A stretch of 52,352 nucleotides of DNA, from positions 1 through 52,352 of the forward strand of contig NZ_QOWE01000038.1 in assembly GCF_003334855.1 (NCBI RefSeq), in the 5' to 3' direction. Made by a program: the position numbers and the translations under genes. The notes below the pieces were generated by a model. The model did not search any database and had not been told where the DNA came from. It worked only from the letters and a program-made list of their open reading frames with translations. Numbering within the stretch: position 1 is the first letter of the stretch; each line of letters opens with the position of its first letter. Positions 17,137 to 25,406 of this stretch are shown in pieces. Source of the DNA: Larkinella punicea (GTDB lineage: Bacteria; Bacteroidota; Bacteroidia; Cytophagales; Spirosomataceae).

Positions 17137-20100
17137 TTATTCAACTTGGGATTCAGCAAATTCGGTGGGTGTCATTCGGTAGAGTTCACGAAAGCAGCGG
17201 GTAAAGTAGGAATGACTTTCAAAGCCCACCATCGTTGCCGTTTCCGAAGCCGAATACCCCTGACGAAGCAACTGGGCACCGCGCTTCAGACGATAATTGC
17301 GGATGAACTGATTGGCCGGCAAGCCGCTCAGGGCTTTCACTTTCCGGTATAAATTGGTTCGGCTCAATCCGGAAACTTCCGCCAGTTCGTCAACTCCAAA
17401 GGCCGAATCATCGAGGGCGGTTTCGATCAACTGATAAAGTTTATTCAAATAGGGATCGACGGTTTCAGCCACCGGAAGCGTAACCAGTGTCACCGGGCTG
17501 AGAAGCGATGCCCGCACCCGCTCGCGCACCAACCGGCGTTGTTGAAGCAAATTCCTTACGCGCAGTTGCAGTTCCGAAACCAGAAACGGTTTGGTAATGT
17601 AGTCGTCAGCACCCAGCGAGAGCCCCTCCAGGCGGCTTTCCGTCGATGACTTCGCCGTCAGCAGCATCACCGGAATGTGGCTGGTCGCATCGTCCGCCTT
17701 GATTTTTCGGCAAAATTCAAATCCATCCATCACCGGCATCAGGACGTCGGAAATGATCAGTTCAGGCATCCGCTCGACGGCGATCCGCAGCCCTTCGACC
17801 CCGTTGGCGGCCCGGTGAATTCGATACCGGTCGGGCAAACTCCCGATGATGAAATCAGCCAGTTCATCGTTGTCTTCCACCAGCAACAGCTCCGTCTGCT
17901 CAGCATTCGGGTTGACTGACTCCTGGGGGTCAACCTCCCGTTCCGGTGGGCCGAAACTCGTATGAACCGGTTCCATCCGGGACAAAACCACTGCTGGCAA
18001 CTTCGAAGAAGCCTCCGTTTTTCCACCGGTTTTTGCCCGGCGATAAGGCAGTCTAACCGTCACACAGGTACCCAAACCAACCTCACTTTCCATCGTGATC
18101 AGCCCCTGTTGCAGTTGAACCAGTTCATTGACCAGAGCCAACCCAATTCCCGTCCCTTCATAGGCCCGGGTCGAGGAAGGATCAACCTGATAAAACCGCT
18201 CAAAAATGGCCGATAGCTGTTCTTTCGGAATGCCGATTCCGGTATCAGAAATCCGGATGATGTATTCCGAAGATTCGGGTGTGGCCGGGCGGCATTCCAT
18301 GTAAACATCAATCTGACCGCCTTCCGGCGTAAACTTCAACGCATTGGCAACCAGGTTATAAACGATACGTTCCAGCAACGAACGATCGAAAACAAAAGCC
18401 CCGGTGGTCTGATCCTGAACCGTCAACCGGATGACTTTCCGACTGGCAGCTTCCTGAAACGTCCTGACCACCTGCTCAACCACCTCGCCCGGACTCCCCA
18501 CCCGTTCTTCGACTTTCATGGCCTGGGCGTCGAGTTTCGACAAGTCCATCAACTGGTTAATCAATTGCAGAAGTTGGCGGGCGTTTTGATGAATGGAAGT
18601 CAACCGCCGAACATAGCCGGTGCCTTCCAGTTCTCTGATCAAACCTTCCAGGGGCGACAGAATCAGGGTCAGGGGCGTCCGAAATTCGTGGGTAATGTTG
18701 GTAAAAAACCGGGTTTTCATCTCCACTTCCCGCTGCTTCAGTTCGACTGATTGCCGGAGTTGCAGCCGGTTGCGGTAGAAGCGCAGAAAAATATAGAACA
18801 GACTGATCAGCAATGCACTATACAGGACGTAAGCCCACCATGTAGCCCACCAGGGTGGTAGAATCGTGATGGTGAGCTGGCGAACCACCCGGCTCCAGCT
18901 CCCGGAGGTATTGGACGCATTGACCAAAAACCGGTATTTCCCGGGTTGCAAATCCGTGTACACCGCAACGGGTCGTTCCGATGTAATCCAATCCTTATCC
19001 AGATCTTCTAACTGGTACCGGTACCGGTTTTTGCCAGCTTTGTTGAATTGTAAAGCCGCAAATTCCAGATTCAGAAAGTTCTGGTTGTAAGGCAGATTCA
19101 GCGATTGAAGGGTCTGTTCGGGAAGGTCGCCCATCGGAGAATCAGCACCGGGTTTGATTGTCCGGTTATTAATCTGAATGCCCGTCAACTCTACCGCAGG
19201 CTGGTAAGAATCATTGGTAATCCGGTTGGGATAAAACGCCGTAATTCCTTCCAAACCGCCCATCATGATCCGCCCGTTGGGAAGCTGTAGAAAATGAAAC
19301 CGGTTGAATTCATCGGCCAGCACGCCGTCCTGTGTCGTGTAATTCTGTACCTGCAACGTCCGGCGATTGAGCCGTCCGATGCCCTTATTGGTGCCGATCC
19401 AGATGCTTCCCAGCCGATCCGGAATGGCGGAATAGACGACGTTGTTGGGTAACCCATCGGCGATGGTAAACCGCCGGCATTGCCCCGTCCGTTTGTCGAA
19501 CCGGCCCAGCCCGCTGCCAAAGGTTCCCAGCCACAGCAGATTTGGGTCGAGTGGATCAGCAAACAGACAAAACAGGGCATCGCTGTTCAACGAAGCCGGA
19601 TTTCGGGCATCGAACCCAAAGCGCCGGGTCTGCCCCGACGCCCGATCGATGCGGTAGAGACCGTGGAACTCCGTAGCCAGCCACAAGGCGCGGTCGTCGA
19701 CAACCGCCTGCTGAATGTCAGAGGCCACCGAAAACCGGAACGAAAAAACCTGCCAGCGTTGCTGGCTTTCATCGAACCAAACCGCCCGGTTTTTGTAAAC
19801 GGCCCAGATTCGGCCTCCCGGATCAGCCGCTAACGGCACATACATACGTTCATCGGATTCGCCGGGCAATGCGGGCGGCTGAATGGTCTGAATTTGTTTC
19901 GTTTTCAGATCCAGGCGATAAAAGGGTTGACCCCGATTGAACCAGAGCAGCCCTTTCCCATCGACGGCATAGCGAAAATGATAGGAATCGGTGGAGGGCG
20001 AAAACCGGGGAATCCGCGACGTCGGCATACCCAACTGATTCACTAACAAATCCGTACAAAAATCGACCCGATACAGCGACTGTTCAAAACCCGTGGTTGC

Positions 20101-21150
20101 GAGATCGTATTTCCGGACGCCCGCGCCGTTGGTGCCGATCCACAACACATCCGAGCGATCGACAAACACACTCTTGGCGGTGATGTCCTTCGTCAGTTCC
20201 GGCAGGGGTTGCAAACCCGACGACTCATTGATCCGAAAAATCTGATTCTGCCACAACAAGTAATCGTTGCCCCGGCTGTCGGACGTAAACCGGGCTTCCC
20301 ACCAAACGTCATTTCCCAGGGGCGGAAGTGGAAAAGCCCGGATTTGACCCGTTTTTGTGTGAAAGAGCGTGAGATGCCGCCGGGAATGAATCAGCAGATC
20401 GCCGTTTTTCCGGGCGTGCATCCGGCCCAGAATCGAATCCGGCCACGAAACCGGCTTCCCGGATGCAAGCGGATAATGAATAAACCGGTGCTGGCTTTCA
20501 TCAAACCGATCCAGTCCGCCATCCGATGTTACCCAGATGTTGCCCCGACGGTCTTCCCGGACGTCCCGAACCACATTGTTACGGAGGGAATGGGGCTGGC
20601 TCGTGTGCCGGAACCGCCGGTAGCGGTTGGTTCGCAAATCCCAGCAAACCAGTCCGTTGTTGCGAAAAATCAGCCAGACGCGGTTGCGACTGTCGGGGCA
20701 AAGATCCCAGAGGGTGTCGCGCCCGAAATGACGGCGGTAAAACGGTTCGCGGGTGATATTCCGGAATGTTTCCGTGGCCGGATCAAGCCGGTCCATCTTG
20801 TTCTGTTCGCTTTTGATCCAGATGTTTCCTTCGTGGTCGGGAGTCAGGTTGTACACATCCGGAAACGAAAGTGCGGTTTTCGCCGGTGAGGCCACCTGGA
20901 AAACCCGAAACCGCTGCCCGTCGTAGCGACACAGCCCGTCGCGGGTGGCCATCCAGATAAATCCCTGCCGATCCTGAATAATGGACGACACAAACGCCTG
21001 GGGCAAACCCTGTCGTTCGGTCAGCGATTCGGCAGGCGGCAATGAAATCGGTTGGGCTACCAGGGTTTGCATGGGCAACACCCCACACAAAAGCAACCCG
21101 ATTAGGCGGATTGGTCTCCGTAAAGTAGATCTGAAGCGTAGAAATGGCAT
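17137..21150 (-). CDS. Hybrid two-component system sensor/regulator (HTCS) 2
   Basis: A 1337-residue paralogue of HTCS 1 with the same architecture: signal peptide (ending TLVAQ), periplasmic regulator propeller, Y_Y_Y-type domain, one membrane helix (near WATWWAYVLYSALL), kinase with His821 in ITHEFRTPL, ATPase boxes NALKFTPEGG, DTGIGIP and GTGIGLAL, receiver with Asp1135 in IISDVLMPVMDG, and a C-terminal AraC-type HTH. The start is taken at MPFLRF (21150); an in-frame ATG at 21174 is possible but leaves a longer leader before the signal peptide. HTCS 1 has an extra short coiled linker (QKEAEQLKAVDE) between helix and kinase that is absent here. It is divergently transcribed from the DUF5916 gene and lies upstream of beta-helix gene 2. 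Confidence 0.95.
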   Translation of the reverse strand: MPFLRFRSTLRRPIRLIGLLLCGVLPMQTLVAQPISLPPAESLTERQGLPQAFVSSIIQDRQGFIWMATRDGLCRYDGQRFRVFQVASPAKTALSFPDVYNLTPDHEGNIWIKSEQNKMDRLDPATETFRNITREPFYRRHFGRDTLWDLCPDSRNRVWLIFRNNGLVCWDLRTNRYRRFRHTSQPHSLRNNVVRDVREDRRGNIWVTSDGGLDRFDESQHRFIHYPLASGKPVSWPDSILGRMHARKNGDLLIHSRRHLTLFHTKTGQIRAFPLPPLGNDVWWEARFTSDSRGNDYLLWQNQIFRINESSGLQPLPELTKDITAKSVFVDRSDVLWIGTNGAGVRKYDLATTGFEQSLYRVDFCTDLLVNQLGMPTSRIPRFSPSTDSYHFRYAVDGKGLLWFNRGQPFYRLDLKTKQIQTIQPPALPGESDERMYVPLAADPGGRIWAVYKNRAVWFDESQQRWQVFSFRFSVASDIQQAVVDDRALWLATEFHGLYRIDRASGQTRRFGFDARNPASLNSDALFCLFADPLDPNLLWLGTFGSGLGRFDKRTGQCRRFTIADGLPNNVVYSAIPDRLGSIWIGTNKGIGRLNRRTLQVQNYTTQDGVLADEFNRFHFLQLPNGRIMMGGLEGITAFYPNRITNDSYQPAVELTGIQINNRTIKPGADSPMGDLPEQTLQSLNLPYNQNFLNLEFAALQFNKAGKNRYRYQLEDLDKDWITSERPVAVYTDLQPGKYRFLVNASNTSGSWSRVVRQLTITILPPWWATWWAYVLYSALLISLFYIFLRFYRNRLQLRQSVELKQREVEMKTRFFTNITHEFRTPLTLILSPLEGLIRELEGTGYVRRLTSIHQNARQLLQLINQLMDLSKLDAQAMKVEERVGSPGEVVEQVVRTFQEAASRKVIRLTVQDQTTGAFVFDRSLLERIVYNLVANALKFTPEGGQIDVYMECRPATPESSEYIIRISDTGIGIPKEQLSAIFERFYQVDPSSTRAYEGTGIGLALVNELVQLQQGLITMESEVGLGTCVTVRLPYRRAKTGGKTEASSKLPAVVLSRMEPVHTSFGPPEREVDPQESVNPNAEQTELLLVEDNDELADFIIGSLPDRYRIHRAANGVEGLRIAVERMPELIISDVLMPVMDGFEFCRKIKADDATSHIPVMLLTAKSSTESRLEGLSLGADDYITKPFLVSELQLRVRNLLQQRRLVRERVRASLLSPVTLVTLPVAETVDPYLNKLYQLIETALDDSAFGVDELAEVSGLSRTNLYRKVKALSGLPANQFIRNYRLKRGAQLLRQGYSASETATMVGFESHSYFTRCFRELYRMTPTEFAESQVE

Positions 21151-21207
21151 GAAATCAATCCACAAAAAATACAAATACGATTTTAATCATCCCGCCGGGA
21201 CTTGCCG

Positions 21208-21215
21208 TATCTTTG
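21208..21215 (+). promoter_or_regulatory. Probable -7 element of the DUF5916 gene
   Basis: TATCTTTG fits TAnnTTTG exactly and lies 39 nt before the GTG start at 21255. The -33 position has only TTTT (21181-21184, 23 bp away), so the match is partial. Confidence 0.5.
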
Positions 21216-21254
21216 TCTGTTTTATTTTGAAAACCACTAAAATAGCGAGCATTT

Positions 21255-23450
21255 GTGAGATTTTTCCGGTTGTTCCTGCCCTGCCTGATTTTTTGTACCT
21301 CCCTTTACGCCCAAAAGAAAAACGACGCCTATCAATACCACATTCGTCAGACAACCTCGCCCGTTCGAATCGATGGGGTGATGGATGAGCCGGGCTGGCT
21401 CGAAGCCGATACGGCGACCAACTTTTACATGGTTTTGCCGATGGACACCAGTTTTGCCCGCCTTCGGACGGATGTCAAAATGACGTACGATCAGCAAAAT
21501 CTGTACATCATTGCGGTATGTTATTACGATCCCACCGCTTCGGTCCGGCAAAACCGGCCGTTTGTCCAGTCGCTCCGGCGCGATTGGGAGTTTGGCAAAA
21601 ATGACAATTTCATTTTCTTCATGGACCCCTTCGACGACCAGACCAACGGTTTTACGTTCGGAGCCAATGCCGTCGGGGCGCAGTGGGACGGTTTGTTGTA
21701 TGAAGGCGGAAAAGCCAACCTGAGCTGGGATAACAAGTGGTATTCGGAGGTTAAAAATTACGACGACCGCTATGTTTTCGAAGCCGCCATTCCGTTTAAA
21801 ACCATTCGCTATAAAAAAGGCATTACCCGCTGGGGCATCAATTTCAGCCGCCAGGATTTACGAACCACCGAAAAGTCGAGCTGGGCGCCCGTTCCCCGGC
21901 AATTTCCGACGGCCTCGCTGGCCTATACTGGCACCATCGTCTGGGATCAGGCTCCTCCGCAGGCCGGCTCCAACATTTCGCTGATCCCCTACGCGCTCGG
22001 CGGGTTAACGCGCGACTACGCCAACCAAAAACCAACTTCTTACCGGGGCGATGTCGGGCTGGATGCCAAAGTGGCCGTAACCTCGTCGCTGAACCTGGAT
22101 TTGACCGTCAATCCGGATTTTTCCCAGGTCGACGTGGACCGGCAGGTGACGAACCTCGACCGGTTTGAGTTATTTTTTCCAGAACGAAGGCAGTTTTTTC
22201 TGGAAAACGGCGACCTGTTTACCAACTTCGGCTACGCCAACATCCGCCCATTTTTTTCCCGCCGGATCGGCCTGGGCGTGCCCATCCGCTTCGGAGCGCG
22301 GCTGAGCGGAAAACTCAACAAGGACTGGCGCATTGGATTGATGGATATGCAAACCGGAAAAGTGGATGAAACCGGCTTGCCCGCCCAGAATTTTGCGGTG
22401 GTCGCGCTGCAAAGGCGGATTTTCTCGCGTTCCAACATCGGCGCCATTTTCATCAATAAGGAGTCGCTCAACTACGATCCGGGGGCAACCGAAGCCGGAA
22501 AACCGGTCTATTCCAGATACAACCGGAACATCGGGCTGGAATACAACCTGGCCTCCTCCAACAATGCCTGGACGGGGAAAGTCCTGTTTATGAAGTCGTT
22601 CGACCCCCAAACGGGCGGAAAGCGTAACCACGTTCATGCCGCCAACCTGTTGTATAGTAACCGAAAGTGGATTATTGGCTGGCAGCACGAATACGTAGGT
22701 AGCGACTACACGGCCGAAGTCGGGTACGTTCCGCGACGGGGCTATATCAAAGCCAACCCGACGGTCAGTTACCTGATGTTTCCGAAAGGTGGAAAAGTGC
22801 TGAGTCACGGCCCGCAGCTTACCTCGTTTTACATTTACAACGAGAAGTTTGAACAAACCGACAATCAATCCATTTTTACCTACCTGACCACTTTTCGGAG
22901 TAAAAGCGTGCTGTCGGTTTGGGCTGCGCACGATTATGTGCGGCTCTTGCAGCCCTTCGACCCCACCAATACCGGTCGTGACACCCTGGCGCGCGGAACC
23001 GAACACCGCTGGAATGCGGTTGGTGTCGACTACATTTCCAAACCGCAGAGTTTGTTTACGTATTTGTTCTCGGGCCGTTACGGCGGTTATTTTGCCAACG
23101 GCACCCGTTTATTTCTTTCCACCGAACTGGGCTATCGTTTTCAGCCCTACGTCAGTCTGGCCTTGAGTGCCACCTACAACGACATCCAACTGCCCGAAAC
23201 GAAATCCACGACCAAATTCTGGCTGGTGGGTCCGCGCGTCGACCTGACCATGACGAACCGGGTATTTTTCACTACGTTCGTGCAGTATAACGAACAGGCC
23301 CGCAATGTGAATCTGAACGCCCGGTTCCAGTGGCGCTACCAACCCGCTTCCGACCTTTTTCTGGTGTATACCGACAACTATTTACCAGGTTCGCTCACGG
23401 TGAAAAGCCGGGCACTCGTGCTCAAGTTTACGTATTGGTGGAACGTGTAG
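21255..23450 (+). CDS. DUF5916 protein with CBM9-like N-terminal domain
   Basis: A 731-residue protein with a GTG start and a signal peptide (MRFFRLFLPCLIFCTSLYAQ). Residues of about 35-215 match the carbohydrate-binding family 9-like fold by motif (VRIDGVMDEPGW, then FDDQTNGFTFGANAVGAQWDG). The rest is typical DUF5916, with the landmark DRQVTNLDRFELFFPERR near 295 and a series of aromatic, amphipathic strands to a C-terminal YWWNV, as expected of an outer-membrane beta-barrel. The molecular function of DUF5916 proteins is not established; an envelope role with glycan or peptide substrates is likely. It is divergent from HTCS 2, so the 104-bp gap serves both. Confidence 0.85.
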   Translation: MRFFRLFLPCLIFCTSLYAQKKNDAYQYHIRQTTSPVRIDGVMDEPGWLEADTATNFYMVLPMDTSFARLRTDVKMTYDQQNLYIIAVCYYDPTASVRQNRPFVQSLRRDWEFGKNDNFIFFMDPFDDQTNGFTFGANAVGAQWDGLLYEGGKANLSWDNKWYSEVKNYDDRYVFEAAIPFKTIRYKKGITRWGINFSRQDLRTTEKSSWAPVPRQFPTASLAYTGTIVWDQAPPQAGSNISLIPYALGGLTRDYANQKPTSYRGDVGLDAKVAVTSSLNLDLTVNPDFSQVDVDRQVTNLDRFELFFPERRQFFLENGDLFTNFGYANIRPFFSRRIGLGVPIRFGARLSGKLNKDWRIGLMDMQTGKVDETGLPAQNFAVVALQRRIFSRSNIGAIFINKESLNYDPGATEAGKPVYSRYNRNIGLEYNLASSNNAWTGKVLFMKSFDPQTGGKRNHVHAANLLYSNRKWIIGWQHEYVGSDYTAEVGYVPRRGYIKANPTVSYLMFPKGGKVLSHGPQLTSFYIYNEKFEQTDNQSIFTYLTTFRSKSVLSVWAAHDYVRLLQPFDPTNTGRDTLARGTEHRWNAVGVDYISKPQSLFTYLFSGRYGGYFANGTRLFLSTELGYRFQPYVSLALSATYNDIQLPETKSTTKFWLVGPRVDLTMTNRVFFTTFVQYNEQARNVNLNARFQWRYQPASDLFLVYTDNYLPGSLTVKSRALVLKFTYWWNV

Positions 23451-23516
23451 CCTGGTTTCTGTAAACAAATAAATAAAATTGGGAGTTGATTACCTGAACA
23501 TTAACCCCCACAAACC

Positions 23517-23702
23517 ATGCGTAATTTCACTCATTTTCTATACACCCTGACGATTTCCCTGTTTCTGCTGGTCGGGATGACCAGTTGCGAACTGGTCGGC
23601 GATATTTTCAAAGCGGGTCTTTGGGTCTATGGCATCGGTATCGTTCTCGTCTTATTCGTGGCGATCTGGCTGTTCAGAAAGGTGTTCGGCGGTGGCCGAT
23701 AG
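23517..23702 (+). CDS. Small lipoprotein with one membrane helix
   Basis: A 61-residue protein with a lipoprotein signal (LLVGMTSC, lipidated Cys24), a short ELVGDIFKAG segment, and a hydrophobic helix of about residues 36-54 followed by a basic end (FRKVFGGGR). Very similar tiny proteins with a C-E-x-V-G-D-I-F-K-A-G core are common in Bacteroidota, often with uninformative names; no function is claimed. It follows the DUF5916 gene by 66 bp on the same strand. Confidence 0.75.
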   Translation: MRNFTHFLYTLTISLFLLVGMTSCELVGDIFKAGLWVYGIGIVLVLFVAIWLFRKVFGGGR

Positions 23703-23732
23703 CGATTAGGTCAGACAATAGCTCATCTTTAC

Positions 23733-23841
23733 TAGGACTTTCGCATCTGCCCCTAAATCCCCTAAAGGGGACTTGGACGCAGCTTAATCCGGATGCAAAA
23801 AGTCCCCTTTAGGGGATTTAGGGGCAGATGCGAAAGTCCTA
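23733..23841. repeat. Perfect 42-bp-arm hairpin, CCCCTTTAGGGG family, copy 1
   Basis: The arms 23733-23774 and 23800-23841 are perfectly complementary over 42 bp and enclose a 25-nt loop starting GGACGC and ending GGATGCAAA. Each arm carries an inner palindrome CCCCTAAAGGGG. The element at 52133-52207 has the same inner arm and a loop with the same ends in reverse orientation. Confidence 0.9.
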
Positions 23842-23850
23842 TTTACATTA

Positions 23851-23884
23851 AAAAACCGCCCTTGTTGTAGCAAGGGCGGTTTTT
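23851..23884. terminator. Bidirectional intrinsic terminator
   Basis: Perfect 14-bp arms (AAAAACCGCCCTTG and its complement) enclose the loop TTGTAG, with A-tracts and T-tracts on both sides. It sits between the convergent lipoprotein gene and dapA and serves both strands. Confidence 0.9.
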
Positions 23885-23909
23885 CATGTGAAGCCAATCC
23901 GAGCGGTTT

Positions 23910-24806
23910 TCAGGCCACCAGTTCGACCAGTTTATCGCGTTGCAAAACCTCCCGCATCCGTTCGCCCAGATCATCCGAAGCCGTGTAGAGCGGCAGACGA
24001 ACCGTGGAAGAAATCAGGCCCAGAATTTCCAGGATTTTTTTGATTCCCACCGGGTTACCTTCTTCGTATAACAGCGGATCGATGCGCAGGAAATGGCCGA
24101 GTTCGGTACGAGCAAACGCAAAGTCACCTTGCAGGGCGGCATGGATCATATTCGTAAATTTCGCCGGTAACGCATTGGCAACCACCGACATCACGCCAAC
24201 GCCACCGATGCTGATGATGGGAACGCCCTGCACATCGTCACCCGAAATCAACAGGAAGTCCTCCGGTTTGTCGCGGACAATTTCCATGCACTGCTCGATG
24301 ATGCACGAGGCTTCTTTGACGCCGATGATGTTCGGGTGTTCGGCCAGGGTGCACACGGTTTCGGCGGTCATGTTGATGCCGGTCCGGGGCGGAATGTTGT
24401 AGAGAATAACCGGCACCGGGCTGGCGTCGGCGATGCGCGTAAAGTGTTCGATCACCCCGCGTCGGCCCGGTTTGTTGTAATACGGACACACCGAAAGAAT
24501 GGCGTCGATGCCCTCGAAATCGGTATCTTTGATCGTTTCGACAACTTCCGGCGTGGCATTGCCGCCGATACCGTAGACGATCGGTAATTTTTTCGGGTTA
24601 TTTTCCTTGAGATACTGAAGTAGCTGTTTCTTTTCCGATTTGGTCACCGTCGGCGATTCACCCGTGGTACCTTGCAGCACAATATAATCGACACCTCCGT
24701 CGGTAATGTGCTGAACGACTCGGCCAAAGCCATCGAAATCGATGGTCAGGTCGTCGTTGAATGGGGTAACAATGGCGACCCCAACGCCGTGGAAACGAGC
24801 ATTCAT
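23910..24806 (-). CDS. dapA: 4-hydroxy-tetrahydrodipicolinate synthase
   Basis: A 298-residue enzyme of full family length. It condenses pyruvate with aspartate semialdehyde in the diaminopimelate/lysine pathway in the cytosol. Seen here: GTTGESPT near 46-53, catalytic Tyr136 in ILYNIPPRTG, Arg141, and the Schiff-base Lys164 in IIGVKEASC. The fold is an unbroken TIM barrel. It is the last gene of a minus-strand run ligA, ATPase, nuclease-like, dapA, and also has its own -7 element. Confidence 0.95.
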   Translation of the reverse strand: MNARFHGVGVAIVTPFNDDLTIDFDGFGRVVQHITDGGVDYIVLQGTTGESPTVTKSEKKQLLQYLKENNPKKLPIVYGIGGNATPEVVETIKDTDFEGIDAILSVCPYYNKPGRRGVIEHFTRIADASPVPVILYNIPPRTGINMTAETVCTLAEHPNIIGVKEASCIIEQCMEIVRDKPEDFLLISGDDVQGVPIISIGGVGVMSVVANALPAKFTNMIHAALQGDFAFARTELGHFLRIDPLLYEEGNPVGIKKILEILGLISSTVRLPLYTASDDLGERMREVLQRDKLVELVA

Positions 24807-24852
24807 GTATTTACTACTGGATTAGAAGGAATAAGCAAACCGGAAATTAGGA

Positions 24853-24860
24853 CAAAGGTA
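24853..24860 (-). promoter_or_regulatory. Probable -7 element of dapA
   Basis: On the minus strand TACCTTTG (24860-24853) fits TAnnTTTG, 46 nt before the dapA ATG. No good -33 box is seen; it lies just past the stop of the nuclease-like gene. Confidence 0.5.
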
Positions 24861-24887
24861 CGGTTTTTCGGTGGATAGCGGAATAAT

Positions 24888-25406
24888 TCAGGTAAACCGT
24901 TTGCGATTCCCGTGGTATAAAGTCGCTCCCAAGCGGGCAAACTCAAATTCGTCGTTCAAATCGGACGCTTTTTGCGTGGGCCGGGCTTCTGTCCTTCCAA
25001 CACATGCATACGCTTCAAGGCGTTTACTGGTAAAGGAGAGAACGTTCGTAAAATGCGAAATGGTTGCCTTTAACTGGCTTTTTGCCTTCTGGTTATGGCT
25101 TGCTCGCTGACCAGCTTTGGAGGTTTCTTTTATTTCAACGAAAACAAACGTCTTTGCATCAAAAACCGCAAAATCACACCGCTCAATCGGGTCGTTGTCA
25201 TCAAACAAACATTTATCGATTGCTAAAAAATGAATGGATTTCGCGGCCGGATTCTCAACAGTGAAATGAATGATTCCGTCGGAGTCGGTTTGTCGGTAAC
25301 ATCGTTTTGTTTCAGAATCGTAAATTCCAAACTCCTGATCTGAAATCGTTTCAAGGCAACCGTTTAAAACCGTTTGGGGAAATACCCGCTCAATTTGTTC
25401 TTTCAC
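24888..25406 (-). CDS. PD-(D/E)XK nuclease-like protein, partner of the ATPase
   Basis: A 172-residue soluble protein that I do not recognise as a named family. The segment ERCDFAVFDAKTFVFVEIKE looks like a PD-(D/E)XK nuclease core: Asp78, then Glu91-x-Lys93 on a hydrophobic strand, with Gln111 on the following helix. The N-terminal 60 residues show no motif. Its start overlaps the 3' end of the ATPase gene by 17 bp in another frame, so the two are probably translationally coupled. An ATPase plus a small nuclease in one operon is typical of anti-phage or plasmid-restriction systems; that role is inferred from layout only. It could instead be a nuclease-fold protein without activity. Confidence 0.6.
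   Translation of the reverse strand: MKEQIERVFPQTVLNGCLETISDQEFGIYDSETKRCYRQTDSDGIIHFTVENPAAKSIHFLAIDKCLFDDNDPIERCDFAVFDAKTFVFVEIKETSKAGQRASHNQKAKSQLKATISHFTNVLSFTSKRLEAYACVGRTEARPTQKASDLNDEFEFARLGATLYHGNRKRFT

Noticed and set aside
3266-21174. A polysaccharide utilisation locus
   Set aside because: HTCS genes are typical of such loci, but no SusC, SusD or clear glycoside hydrolase is adjacent, so the label is not justified.
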